A stretch of DNA of 64,000 nt from Alphaproteobacteria bacterium (GTDB taxonomy: Bacteria; Pseudomonadota; Alphaproteobacteria; Rickettsiales; UBA1997), in contig JAGKWR010000005.1 of the NCBI GenBank assembly GCA_021151765.1, positions 1-64,000 of the forward strand, written 5' to 3'. Shown piece by piece: positions 17,654 through 27,000 of this stretch; position 1 is the first letter of the stretch; each line of letters starts with the position of its first letter. The notes under the pieces are model-generated. The model was not told where the DNA came from and made no database searches. It worked only from the letters and a program-made list of their open reading frames with translations. Both the position numbers and the translations under genes were made by a program.

Positions 17654-18235
17654 ATGGCAATTCCCAATAATCTAGAACATATTTTTAAAGAAATACAAAA
17701 GCCTGTGCTGCAGCAGACAGACTTTATTAACTTTTTACATGCAGTTGTAGAAGGAGATTTTGATTTCGTACAAAGTTTTATCGAACAGAATCCTGAAAAA
17801 ATAAATCAAAGTGACAGCACTTATTCTATACGTGCCAGCCACCTAGCAGCATTATATAATCAACCCGAAATACTAAAATTTTTAATTGATCACGGAGCAG
17901 AAATTGGTCAAAAAACAAACGAAGATTTAAGCGAAATTCATTATGGAGTTGATTTTCCAGAGATTGTAGAAGTTCTTCTGACAAGTAATCCTGAATTAAA
18001 AAATCAACGTGGACAAGGCTTTACACCCAGAGAAATTTGCACAAATCCGGATAGTTTAAATTATCTTTTTTCAACCAAAAGAATGAGAAGCGATAGTTCT
18101 ATTAATAGAATGTTTGCTTCAGCTTTCGTTGATGAAACAGAAGAAGCAATCAGAGAAATTTCGCCATCACCTTCTCCGTTAACAGCTAATTATTCTAGTT
18201 TTTCTACCGCTAACAAATCTCGTCGACTTGGTTAG
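17654..18235 (+). CDS. Small ankyrin-repeat protein
   Basis: The 193 residues carry ankyrin wording: INFLHAVVEGDFDFVQSFIEQ, then IRASHLAALYNQPEILKFLI (residues about 58-78) and DHGAEIGQKT, and a weaker third unit with VDFPEIVEVLLTSNPE. The C-terminal 55 residues are Ser-rich and contain KRMR. The repeats form a protein-binding scaffold; such proteins are common secreted effectors in host-associated alphaproteobacteria. No Sec signal is present. Its 3' end overlaps the convergent lipoprotein gene by four bases. Confidence 0.7.
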   Translation: MAIPNNLEHIFKEIQKPVLQQTDFINFLHAVVEGDFDFVQSFIEQNPEKINQSDSTYSIRASHLAALYNQPEILKFLIDHGAEIGQKTNEDLSEIHYGVDFPEIVEVLLTSNPELKNQRGQGFTPREICTNPDSLNYLFSTKRMRSDSSINRMFASAFVDETEEAIREISPSPSPLTANYSSFSTANKSRRLG

Positions 18236-18777
18236 TTAAAGTACCACTTTTTTCTCAAAAGAGCGACATTTGTTTCTGTCGCATCACCATCAATTCGCTG
18301 CATAATTTTGCCATTTTTGTTGATCACTAAAACAGCGATTTGATCTGCTTTCATATTCATAATTTTGAAAAACTTCTCACGATCAGTGTAAACTGTAATA
18401 GTGCGAGCACGCGACTTTTCATCAATCACGCCACGACGCATGCCATTATTAATAAAAGAACGCGACACTGGATTTAACTGATAAATCAAAGGTAATTCGT
18501 AAAAACCAACTTCCGGATTTTTCTCAACTATTTTATCAACAACGCGAATCCAACCGTTAACATTGGCTTGCTGTTCACGTTTGAAAGCCACAACTACGAT
18601 ATTGATCGCTTTGTCGAAAGCTTGCGGCAATTCACGTTTATTTCCCTGCAAATCAATTCCAGTTAATTTTGGAAAATGACCATTTTCAGCCAAATAAATT
18701 GAAGAATTCACGCCAGCGCCAATTCCACAAGAACAAAGCAAAATAAATGCCGTTACGGCTAAAAGATTTTTCAACAT
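18232..18777 (-). CDS. Lipoprotein with possible thioredoxin-like (Atp10-like) fold
   Basis: The 181-residue protein has a lipoprotein signal (residues 4-17, FILLCSC) and a mature part reading GIDLQGNKRELPQAF, INIVVVAFKREQQ, GFYELPLIYQL and AVLVINKNGKIMQRIDGDAT. The order of these strands is like thioredoxin-fold proteins without a CxxC, such as the Atp10 group involved in ATP-synthase assembly. This assignment is from memory of family wording and is tentative. It is the last gene of the same-strand run that starts at hom. Confidence 0.5.
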   Translation of the reverse strand: MLKNLLAVTAFILLCSCGIGAGVNSSIYLAENGHFPKLTGIDLQGNKRELPQAFDKAINIVVVAFKREQQANVNGWIRVVDKIVEKNPEVGFYELPLIYQLNPVSRSFINNGMRRGVIDEKSRARTITVYTDREKFFKIMNMKADQIAVLVINKNGKIMQRIDGDATETNVALLRKKWYFN

Positions 18778-18801
18778 TTTAAATTTAATTTAGGTTCACA
18801 A

Positions 18802-19113
18802 CTACGCCGTTTTGCCTGTAAGCAACGACTTGATTTCATTTTCCGCCATCATTTCCTCAGTGACAAGAAAATATGAGCCGAGTGTTATTACTTTTTTCTG
18901 CCTTTCGTAAGTGAATGGTCGACTGCCATATTTTTCAAAATATCGACGAGTTTTGTCATCAACTTTAAAATAAAATTCATTGTCGACGATAATGCCGACA
19001 ATCACACCGTTTTTATATAAACCAAAACCGCCAAACATTTTTTTAGTACTGATGCCCAAAACTCCGTCGAGTAGATCGTAGACAATGTAGTCGCGGAATT
19101 GCGAGGTTTTCAT
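18802..19113 (-). CDS. TfoX N-terminal-domain protein
   Basis: The 103 residues correspond to the N-terminal TfoX/Sxy domain alone: STKKMFGGFGLYKNGVIVGII, FYFKVDD and the closing FTYERQKKVITLGSYFLV. The full TfoX/Sxy protein is a competence regulator; stand-alone N domains are common and of unclear function. Its ATG overlaps the stop codon of the DUF2442 gene by four bases, so it is coupled to it. Confidence 0.85.
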   Translation of the reverse strand: MKTSQFRDYIVYDLLDGVLGISTKKMFGGFGLYKNGVIVGIIVDNEFYFKVDDKTRRYFEKYGSRPFTYERQKKVITLGSYFLVTEEMMAENEIKSLLTGKTA

Positions 19114-19349
19114 TTTTCGGGAATACTATCTTCGTATAAAGTATCAGGACAAAAATCTTGATCATGCGGCCATTTGACACTGCCCATAAAAACTGCAACT
19201 GAATTAAAAAACTCTTTATCGCGTAACTCAGTAAAAATTCCTTTATCTAAATAAGGAGTGACATCAAAAACTCTCACCTCGCCATTATCAAAAGTGAGTT
19301 TGAGTAAATAATTCTCCAAAGGTTGAACTTTTTTTACTCGTGGGTTCAT
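19110..19349 (-). CDS. DUF2442 family protein
   Basis: The 79-residue protein matches DUF2442: VKKVQPLENYLLKLTFDNGE, VFDVTPYLDKGIFTELRD and SVKWPHDQDFCPDTLY. DUF2442 genes usually follow a DUF4160 gene and the pair behaves like a small toxin-antitoxin-type module in many genomes. Here the upstream DUF4160 gene is interrupted by a stop codon two bases' distance from this start, so this partner may now be alone. Confidence 0.85.
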   Translation of the reverse strand: MNPRVKKVQPLENYLLKLTFDNGEVRVFDVTPYLDKGIFTELRDKEFFNSVAVFMGSVKWPHDQDFCPDTLYEDSIPEK

Positions 19350-19351
19350 GG

Positions 19352-19621
19352 TTATTTTAATGGATCAATTTTAAAAACTTGTTGTCCTTCACAAGCTAAT
19401 CGCCAATCTGCGATCAAATCTTCTTTGTGAATTTCAATCCAAGCCACTACTAACTTTTCTTTGTTCTTTGGCAAAAATCCTTACAATAACTTTCCTTCCG
19501 GAACAGAAAAAACCGCCTCATTATCCTGATATTTTACATGGATGTGAGGCAGATGATGTTTCTTATTATCGAAGAAATACATCGTAACTATAATTCCGTA
19601 GAATACTGATATTACTGGCAT
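19352..19621 (-). pseudogene. DUF4160 gene interrupted by an in-frame stop
   Basis: From the ATG (MPVISVFYGIIVTMYFFDNK, then HHLPHIHVKYQDNEAVFSV) the frame reads as DUF4160 but hits TAA at 19481-19483 after PEGKLL. Reading on in the same frame gives GFLPKNKEKLVVAWIEIH and EDLIADWRLA, the normal DUF4160 C-terminus, to a stop two bases before DUF2442. The interruption is a single base change (GAA in relatives would give Glu). It is therefore a nonsense-disrupted gene of about 89 codons, unless the base is a sequencing error. Confidence 0.85.
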
Positions 19622-19655
19622 TGTGGTGTGGTATTTTTGTGGTGTTAAATAAAAA

Positions 19656-22316
19656 CTAAAGCGCCGCTCTAGCCGCTGCGAGTCTTGCAATCGGAACGCG
19701 GTAAGGTGAACAGCTTACGTAGTTCAAACCAGTGCGATGACAGAATTCAATTGAAGCTGGGTTGCCGCCGTGTTCGCCGCAGATTCCAAGCTTAATATCT
19801 TTTCTGGTCGATTTACCTTTTTCAGCAGCGATTTTGATCAATTGACCAACGCCATCTTGATCAAGTTCCGCAAATGGATCTTTTTCCAAGATACCGGCTT
19901 TTTGGTAATGACCCAAGAAATTTGCTGAATCGTCACGTGACAAGCCGAAAGTAGTTTGAGTCAAATCGTTAGTACCAAAGCTGAAAAATTCTGCTTCATT
20001 GGCAATTTGATCAGCCATCAAAGCCGCACGCGGCAACTCGATCATTGTGCCAACCATGTAGTTCAATTTCACATTTGATTCTTGTTCAACCGATTTTTCA
20101 GTAGCAACAATCAAATCTTTCAAAATTTGCAATTCTTTACGAGTAGCAACCAATGGAACCATGATTTCCAAAAGAACATCTTGGTTAGTTTCTTTTTTCA
20201 CAATTGCCGCAGCTTCAAAAATTGCGCGCGCTTGCATCTCATAAATTTCTGGGAAAGAGATACCTAAACGGCAACCACGATGACCCAACATTGGATTTTG
20301 TTCATGAAGCTGGCTAGTTCTATGTTTAACGTAAGCAACTTCAACGCCCAAAGCTTTAGCAACTTCAGCAATTTCATTTTCTTTGTGAGGCAAAAATTCA
20401 TGAAGTGGCGGGTCTAAAAGACGGATTGTCACTGGCAATCCAGCCATAATTTTAAAGATTTCCACGAAGTCTTGACGCTGCATCGGCAACAATTTCGCCA
20501 AAGCTTTTTTACGACCTTCCAAAGTTTCAGCCAAAATCATTTCACGAACTGAAATAATACGATCTTCGTTGAAGAACATGTGTTCAGTACGGCACAAGCC
20601 AATTCCTTCCGCGCCGAAGTCACGAGCAGTTTGGCAATCAAGTGGAGTTTCAGCGTTAGTACGAACTTTCAGAACACGAACTTCGTCAGCCCATTTCATG
20701 ATTGTTTGGAAATCTCCTGACAAATTTGGTTTCAAAGTTGGAACCAAACCAAGAATTACATCGCCAGTTGAACCATTGATGGTGATAGTTTCACCTTCTT
20801 TAACTTTCACACCGTTAGCAGTGAAAACGTGATTAGCATGATCAACCAAAAGACCGCCGGCACCAGAAACGCAAGGCGTTCCCATACCACGAGCAACAAC
20901 AGCTGCGTGAGAAGTCATACCGCCACGAGCAGTCAAAATACCTTGAGAAACGTGCATTCCTTTAATGTCTTCCGGACTAGTTTCAACACGAACCAAAATT
21001 ACTTTGTCGCCATTTTCAGCACGTCTTTCTGCTTCTTGCGAAGAAAATACAACAATACCAGAAGCAGCACCAGGAGAAGCTGGCAAACCTTTGGCAATAA
21101 CTTGAACTTTCGCTTTTGGATCTAAAGTTGGGTGCAATAATTGATCTAAACTTGCTGGATCAATACGTTTCAATGCATCTTTTTTGTCGATCAAACCTTC
21201 ATTCACCATATCAACAGCAATTTTAACCGCAGCTTGCGCTGTGCGTTTGCCATTACGAGTTTGCAACATCCACAACTTTTTGTTTTGTACAGTGAACTCG
21301 ATATCTTGCATATCACGATAGTGATTTTCGAGTTTTTTGTAAGTCTCAACCAATTGTGCAAACACATCTGGCATGGTTTCTTCCATCGCTGGTAATTTTG
21401 AACCAAGCTGCTCTTTACCAGAAATTGTGATTGATTGCGGAGTTCTGATACCAGCAACCACATCTTCGCCTTGGGCATTGATCAAATATTCACCGTATAA
21501 TTCTTTCACACCAGTTGACGGATTACGAGTGAAAGCAACACCAGTTGCAGAAGTATCACCCATGTTACCGAACACCATTGACTGCACGTTTACCGCAGTG
21601 CCCCAAGATGCTGGGATGTCGTTAAGTTGACGATAAACAATCGCGCGATCATTCATCCAAGAAGCAAAAACCGCTTCAACTGCGCCCCAAAGTTGTTCGT
21701 TTACGTCTTGCGGGAAATCACGATTTAATTCTTTTTTCACTTCAGCTTTGAACAAAGCGACGATTTCTTCTAAATTTTCTGCAGTTAAATCAGTATCAGC
21801 TGACGCGCCAAATTCATGTTTTTTCTCATCCAAGATAACTTCAAAATTGTGGTGATCGAAACCAAGAACAACGTTTGAATACATCTGAATAAAACGACGG
21901 TAAGAGTCGTAAGCGAAACGTTTATTACCAGATTTTTCCGCCAAACCAAGAACAGTTTTATCGTTCAAACCCAAATTCAAAACTGTATCCATCATACCCG
22001 GCATTGAAGCGCGCGCGCCAGAACGAACTGAGAACAAAAGCGGATTTTTTTCATCACCGAATTTAGCACCAATTTTTTCTTCAACTTGAGCCAAAGCGCC
22101 AGCAACTTCTTTTTTCAAAGCATCGTTAATTGTTTTGCCGTTTTTGTAGTAAAAGTCACAAAATTCAGTTGTGATTGTAAACCCTGGAGGAACTGGCAAG
22201 CCCATTTTAGACATTTCAGCCAAGTTTGCACCTTTGCCTCCCAAAAGATTTTTCATCGAGGCATCGCCTTCAGATTTACCGTCACCGAAAGAATAAACGA
22301 ATTTTTGTGCTGTCAT
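19656..22316 (-). CDS. ppdK: Pyruvate, phosphate dikinase
   Basis: PPDK interconverts pyruvate, ATP and phosphate with PEP, AMP and pyrophosphate, and in parasitic bacteria often replaces pyruvate kinase. The 886-residue length is standard. Visible are the nucleotide-binding N-terminus (GGKGANLAEMSKMGLPVPPG), the catalytic phosphohistidine loop GGMTSHAAVVARGMG, and the PEP-domain residues GTNDLTQTTFGLSRDD with CGEHGG near the end. It is the fourth gene of a tight hom-glyS-alkC-ppdK series (2 bases after alkC). Confidence 0.98.
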   Translation of the reverse strand: MTAQKFVYSFGDGKSEGDASMKNLLGGKGANLAEMSKMGLPVPPGFTITTEFCDFYYKNGKTINDALKKEVAGALAQVEEKIGAKFGDEKNPLLFSVRSGARASMPGMMDTVLNLGLNDKTVLGLAEKSGNKRFAYDSYRRFIQMYSNVVLGFDHHNFEVILDEKKHEFGASADTDLTAENLEEIVALFKAEVKKELNRDFPQDVNEQLWGAVEAVFASWMNDRAIVYRQLNDIPASWGTAVNVQSMVFGNMGDTSATGVAFTRNPSTGVKELYGEYLINAQGEDVVAGIRTPQSITISGKEQLGSKLPAMEETMPDVFAQLVETYKKLENHYRDMQDIEFTVQNKKLWMLQTRNGKRTAQAAVKIAVDMVNEGLIDKKDALKRIDPASLDQLLHPTLDPKAKVQVIAKGLPASPGAASGIVVFSSQEAERRAENGDKVILVRVETSPEDIKGMHVSQGILTARGGMTSHAAVVARGMGTPCVSGAGGLLVDHANHVFTANGVKVKEGETITINGSTGDVILGLVPTLKPNLSGDFQTIMKWADEVRVLKVRTNAETPLDCQTARDFGAEGIGLCRTEHMFFNEDRIISVREMILAETLEGRKKALAKLLPMQRQDFVEIFKIMAGLPVTIRLLDPPLHEFLPHKENEIAEVAKALGVEVAYVKHRTSQLHEQNPMLGHRGCRLGISFPEIYEMQARAIFEAAAIVKKETNQDVLLEIMVPLVATRKELQILKDLIVATEKSVEQESNVKLNYMVGTMIELPRAALMADQIANEAEFFSFGTNDLTQTTFGLSRDDSANFLGHYQKAGILEKDPFAELDQDGVGQLIKIAAEKGKSTRKDIKLGICGEHGGNPASIEFCHRTGLNYVSCSPYRVPIARLAAARAAL

Positions 22317-22318
22317 TT

Positions 22319-23413
22319 TTAAACTAAATCAAATTGAAGTTTGTGAATCTCAACCCCGTTTACAACCAATGAAATCAAGTGCTTACCAGCATAATGTTTT
22401 CTGGTTGAAAGATCGCGAAATGAATGTTTTTTTTGAAAAGAAAAAACACCTTCAGCGAAATTTTTAGTTGTGATTTGGAAGTTTTTTTTGGAATAGCTGC
22501 CATTTTGTTTTAAAAAATGCACCACATATTCCAAACGAATTTTGTGATTTTGCGCTTTGTTTTGTAAGATAAACTCAAAACTCAAATCTGAGTTAATTTT
22601 TACCACTTCTTTTTGTAAAGAAAAGCTTTGGATCGCAAAATTTTCTGACAAATTATTACAATCAATTCCAACCAGCTCTAAAGCAGCTTTATCACCTTTT
22701 TTGAGTAAAGTACGCAAAGCGTGTTTAATTAAATTTTCACGAAGCTCTGCCTTTTGCCATTTTTTAATTTGCTGCAAAACCAGCTGCGGATGGTCTTTTG
22801 AGATGTCGTTTAAATTATTCGCGACACTTTTGCGCACATATTCTGATTCATCATTTTTAAGATTTTCTAAAATTGGAAGAATTGGTGTCGGATCTTTTTT
22901 CAAATCATAAAGCACTTCGCCCCATGGAAGACGTGGACGGCAACCTTCTGAAGCCAATCTTCTCACATGATGATTTTTACTTTTGCTCCATTTTTGCAAA
23001 AACTCAAAAGCGCGTTTTTGATCTGATTTGATAAATTGACGAACTGCAAATTCTGAAGTGCCAAATTCTGTAAAAAATTCCAATGCGTTCATTGATTCAT
23101 CAAAAAAATCTTTACCAAAAACTTCAACGAAATCAGGAAATATGATTAATGCCAGTCCAGAAAATTTATTTTTCTCAATTGCAGTAGCTACTTTCTTTAG
23201 GATTGTAATTTTTTGTAAATAATCAGCTCCAGGCAATGATTCATTAAGTGCCAGAGTAATAGCACGCATTCTTTGTTTAAGCTCTTTTTCTTGCCAATTG
23301 TTGTGCAGAGTTTTACGCAAAAAATTTGTGACAGAAAATTTATGATCAACCGCTAAAGCCGCATCAGCAAGCTTTTCGAGGAAATGTTGATTATAAACTT
23401 CCTTGAGCAACAT
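22319..23413 (-). CDS. alkC: AlkC-type 3-methyladenine DNA glycosylase (HEAT-like repeats)
   Basis: The 364-residue protein is built of HEAT-like helical repeats and contains the AlkC/AlkD hallmark VRRLASEGCRPRLPW at about residues 150-165, followed by SEYVRKSVANNLNDISKDHP. AlkC removes 3-methyladenine and related cationic lesions from DNA. After about residue 275 a beta-rich tail follows (HKIRLEYVVHFLKQNG onward), as in AlkC proteins with an extra immunoglobulin-like domain. It is inserted between glyS and ppdK with spacings of 6 and 2 bases, so it shares their transcript. Confidence 0.8.
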   Translation of the reverse strand: MLLKEVYNQHFLEKLADAALAVDHKFSVTNFLRKTLHNNWQEKELKQRMRAITLALNESLPGADYLQKITILKKVATAIEKNKFSGLALIIFPDFVEVFGKDFFDESMNALEFFTEFGTSEFAVRQFIKSDQKRAFEFLQKWSKSKNHHVRRLASEGCRPRLPWGEVLYDLKKDPTPILPILENLKNDESEYVRKSVANNLNDISKDHPQLVLQQIKKWQKAELRENLIKHALRTLLKKGDKAALELVGIDCNNLSENFAIQSFSLQKEVVKINSDLSFEFILQNKAQNHKIRLEYVVHFLKQNGSYSKKNFQITTKNFAEGVFSFQKKHSFRDLSTRKHYAGKHLISLVVNGVEIHKLQFDLV

Positions 23414-23419
23414 CTAAAA

Positions 23420-25591
23420 TTAAGAAATTTCAATTTTTGATAAGTCAGCAACTTCACTAAACAAAGCACGAATTTTCGCCAAAATTAACAAACGCGCGTG
23501 ACGAACGTTTTCGTCTTTATCGTTAACGACCAAATGTTCAAAAAAGTGCGTCAACGGAGCTTCCAAAACGTGAAGCAATTTGAAAGCAGCTACAAAATCA
23601 CCTTTTGTTACCAATTTTTTAAAATCAGGTGCGATTTGCTTGATACGCTGATGCAGAACTTTTTCGTAATTATTTTTGAGCGCTAACGGCAAAATTTTTC
23701 CGCCATATTTTTTGCCATCTTTTTTCTCTTCAATAGATAAAATATTGGCCGATCTTTTGTATAACTCGACGATTTTACGGTTGTCATCATCTGTAACAAA
23801 ACTATCTAAAAATCTGATCTTTTTCGCTAAATATAAAATGTCGCAAGTTTTGTGAGCATCGAGATTTTCCAAGTAAGCGTCGATTACAACATTAACTATA
23901 TCGGCGCGTAAATTTTCATTTTCACGCAAGTAAAATTTCAATCTTTCAACAAAGAAACGAACAATTTCTTCTTCGAGTTTTTTCTTGGCTTGATCAAATT
24001 TCAACTCATCATTTTTTAACAAAGATTTTGTCAATTTTGGCTGATAGGCTGCTAAAGATTTTTGCACTAAAATACGAATTGGAAACGCAATATTATGTTC
24101 AAAACCAATGCGAATAATTCCTAGAGCTGAGCGGCGCAAAGCGTATGGATCTTTAGAAGAAGTTGGTTTTTCATCAGCCAAAAAGAAACCGACAATAGTG
24201 TCAATTTTATCAGAAATTGCCAAAGCGACGCCAAGCGAAGTTTTCGGCAATTCAGCACCCAAACCTTGTGGCAAATAATGCTCATAAATTGCCGCTGCAA
24301 CTTTAGCATTTTCATGTTGTTGATGAGCGTAAAAACTACCGACTTTGCCTTGCAGTTCTGGCAATTCGGCAACAGTTTTTGTAACCAAATCAGTTTTACA
24401 CAAATCTGCCGCGCGCTTAGCCAAAGCCAAATCACAATGCGGAACGAAGATTGACAAGAATCTAGTGAGTTGATTCAAACGCTGAGTTTTATCGTAAAGC
24501 GAACCGAGTTTTTTGTGGAAAACTACTTGTTTCAAAGAATCTAATCGATCGATCAAAGGTTTTTTCAAATCTTCAGAAATGAAAAATTGCGCGTCACTCA
24601 AACGCGCGTGCACCAATCTTTCATTGTCGTGAATAATTTTTGCTGCGTTATTTTCGGCATCAATTGCGTTGGCGATAAAAATAAATTTTGCTGCCAAATC
24701 GCCGTCTTTGTTGCGCAAACACAAATATCTTTGATTCAATTTTAAAGTAAGAATCAAAACTTCTTCTGGCAAATCCATGAACTTGTCATCAATTGCCGCC
24801 AGCATTGCTGTTGGCCATTCGCAAAGGCCGGTTATTTCTTCAAACAAAGAAGATTTTTCGATGTCATCAATTGTTACTAAATTAAGTGATGCCGTAATTT
24901 TACTGACTTGCTCAATAATTTTTTGTCTTCTTTTGTGTTGATTTAGGATGACTAAATTTGCTTCCAAAGTTTTTTCGTAATCTTGCGCATCATTGACTAC
25001 CAACGCTTGGTTTGATTTCAAAAAATGTCCGTAAGTTAAATTATTCGACTTCAAACCAAAAAATTCACACTCCACAACTTCCGCGCCAAACAACGCTAAA
25101 ATATTGCGCACCGGACGAATCCATTTCGATTGTTCTTTAACATTGGCAACATCATAACGCATCAACTTTGGCCAAGAAGCAGTCATTTTTTGCACGATTG
25201 CTGGCAAAGAATTTTTTAAAATATCGATTGTTTTCAACTGCGAAGCTTTGCTGGTGAAGGCGAAACAACGTGCGCCATTATTATCAACTTGCTCAAGCTG
25301 CGATTCATCTTGTAAGCCGCAAGACTTCAAAAATCCGGCAACTGCTTTTTTGTCGGCATCAATTTTTGGACCTACTCTTTTTACTGCAGCAATTTCTTGC
25401 GCCGTTTGCAAATCACTAATCATCAAAGTAAGGCGACGCGGCGTGACGAAAGATTGAACTTGATTTGAATTAACCGCTAAATTGTTTTTAGTTAAAACTT
25501 CCAATGCAATTTTGCTGAGATTTTCTGCGGCATTTTTCTGCATCATCGCAGGAATTTCTTCGCTTAAAATTTCGAAAATAAAATTTGTCAT
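23420..25591 (-). CDS. glyS: Glycyl-tRNA synthetase beta subunit
   Basis: The beta subunit of the alpha2-beta2 bacterial glycyl-tRNA synthetase carries tRNA-binding functions. I start at MTNFIFEILSEEIPAMM, which gives about 723 residues and leaves 7 bases after hom; the longer frame would add an unlikely MKKRIFNFF leader overlapping hom. Features include VGPKIDADKKAVAGFL, the middle HD-like block with VFHKKLGSLYDKTQRL, and the anticodon-binding C-terminus ending VNDKDENVRHARLLIL. The alpha-subunit gene glyQ, usually just upstream, is not in this window. Confidence 0.97.
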   Translation of the reverse strand: MTNFIFEILSEEIPAMMQKNAAENLSKIALEVLTKNNLAVNSNQVQSFVTPRRLTLMISDLQTAQEIAAVKRVGPKIDADKKAVAGFLKSCGLQDESQLEQVDNNGARCFAFTSKASQLKTIDILKNSLPAIVQKMTASWPKLMRYDVANVKEQSKWIRPVRNILALFGAEVVECEFFGLKSNNLTYGHFLKSNQALVVNDAQDYEKTLEANLVILNQHKRRQKIIEQVSKITASLNLVTIDDIEKSSLFEEITGLCEWPTAMLAAIDDKFMDLPEEVLILTLKLNQRYLCLRNKDGDLAAKFIFIANAIDAENNAAKIIHDNERLVHARLSDAQFFISEDLKKPLIDRLDSLKQVVFHKKLGSLYDKTQRLNQLTRFLSIFVPHCDLALAKRAADLCKTDLVTKTVAELPELQGKVGSFYAHQQHENAKVAAAIYEHYLPQGLGAELPKTSLGVALAISDKIDTIVGFFLADEKPTSSKDPYALRRSALGIIRIGFEHNIAFPIRILVQKSLAAYQPKLTKSLLKNDELKFDQAKKKLEEEIVRFFVERLKFYLRENENLRADIVNVVIDAYLENLDAHKTCDILYLAKKIRFLDSFVTDDDNRKIVELYKRSANILSIEEKKDGKKYGGKILPLALKNNYEKVLHQRIKQIAPDFKKLVTKGDFVAAFKLLHVLEAPLTHFFEHLVVNDKDENVRHARLLILAKIRALFSEVADLSKIEIS

Positions 25592-25598
25592 AAAAAAA

Positions 25599-26870
25599 TT
25601 AAAAATGCGTTTCTTCAACTCGTAAAAATTTAGCTGATTTCACTAAATCGTTGTCAAGCTGATTCAAAACTGCGATTACGTCTTGCTCTTTTTGTGAGTC
25701 AGTTAAAAAGGCACAAATAATTTCTTCGCCTTTATCAACAAAAGATGCTTGAGAAATTTCGATTTTATCACCAAAAATTTTCGCCACCAAATCAGACTTT
25801 TGCGCTGCTTCTTTATTAAGTGTCAGGCGCAAAAAATATTTTCCTTGGCGGTTATTCAGATCAATAATTTTCGCTTCTGTAAGTTGTGCATTTGGTGCTG
25901 CGAACAAGTATGAAGAGCGATTCATCGCAATATCGAGTAAATCAGCAACAACTGCCGAACCGGTTGTCAACCCACCTGCCCCGCGACCAACTGAAATATT
26001 CCAACTCGCATTTGTAGTATTAACCAAAACCGCATTGAAAGGCCCATCAACTTGTGCGATTTTATCAGTTGCCGGAATTAAAGCTGGATAAACGCTCTGC
26101 TGTTGCTTGTCGCCCAGGTTTTTATAAATCGCTAATAACTTAATTTTATAACCAAATTCATCAGCGAATTTTACATCTTCAATTGCCACTTGATCAACGC
26201 CTTCAATGTGCACTGCCTTAAAGTTTGGTTTAGTCATAGCTGAAATGCTCGACAAAATTACCAATTTATGAGCAGTGTCGATTCCTTTTACATCCAATGT
26301 TGGATCAGCTTCGGCGTAACCAAGTTTTTGCGCTTCAGCCAAAGTTGTGTGATAATCCAAACCTTCATCACGCATTTTGGTTAAGATGAAATTGCAAGTA
26401 CCGTTCAAAATGGCGTAAAATTCTGTGACTTCGCTGGAAATAAAGCTTTCACGGAAAGTTTTAATAACAGGATTAGCACCAGCAGTTGAGGCTTCAAAAC
26501 CGATATGTCCGTTATATTTTTGTGCTAATTCAATAATTTCTGAACCATGTTCCGCCAACAAAGCTTTATTTGCTGTAACAACTTTCTTGCCGTTTTTTAT
26601 CGCTTTTTCGATCAACTCTTTTGCAACCGTCAAGCCACCCATAACTTCAACCACAACATCAACATTTTGGTCATCCGCCAAATCCACAGCGTTGTCGTAA
26701 AATTTGATTTGAGCATCAACGAAATCTTTTTTAGTGCGCGCAGCTACTGCAGTAATTTCGAAAATAGTATCACTTCTTTTCGACAACATAGCGGCGTCTT
26801 TACGTAATATTTCATAAACGCCCTTACCGACAGTTCCAAGCCCGGCAAGGCCGATTCGTAGTTTTTTCAT
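25599..26870 (-). CDS. hom: Homoserine dehydrogenase
   Basis: This enzyme reduces aspartate semialdehyde to homoserine, the branch point to threonine and methionine. The 423-residue protein begins with the Rossmann motif IGLAGLGTVGKGVYEIL, contains NGTCNFILTKM, the catalytic-region EAQKLGYAEADPTLDV with Lys in TAHK, and GRGAGGLTTGSAVVADLLDI. A shortened C-terminal ACT-type regulatory region follows. It is first in the hom-glyS-alkC-ppdK series and divergent from ileS. Its presence argues against an extremely reduced amino-acid metabolism. Confidence 0.97.
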   Translation of the reverse strand: MKKLRIGLAGLGTVGKGVYEILRKDAAMLSKRSDTIFEITAVAARTKKDFVDAQIKFYDNAVDLADDQNVDVVVEVMGGLTVAKELIEKAIKNGKKVVTANKALLAEHGSEIIELAQKYNGHIGFEASTAGANPVIKTFRESFISSEVTEFYAILNGTCNFILTKMRDEGLDYHTTLAEAQKLGYAEADPTLDVKGIDTAHKLVILSSISAMTKPNFKAVHIEGVDQVAIEDVKFADEFGYKIKLLAIYKNLGDKQQQSVYPALIPATDKIAQVDGPFNAVLVNTTNASWNISVGRGAGGLTTGSAVVADLLDIAMNRSSYLFAAPNAQLTEAKIIDLNNRQGKYFLRLTLNKEAAQKSDLVAKIFGDKIEISQASFVDKGEEIICAFLTDSQKEQDVIAVLNQLDNDLVKSAKFLRVEETHF

Positions 26871-27000
26871 TTTTACTTAATTTATCTGGGAGATTGTTAC
26901 TGCGAGAGTTGAGACAACATTTTCTAACTTTCGATTGACCTAAATTCAAGCTGTTTGTTATCTTTGTAAAAAATTCCTCAGCATATATTTTCCTAATAAA

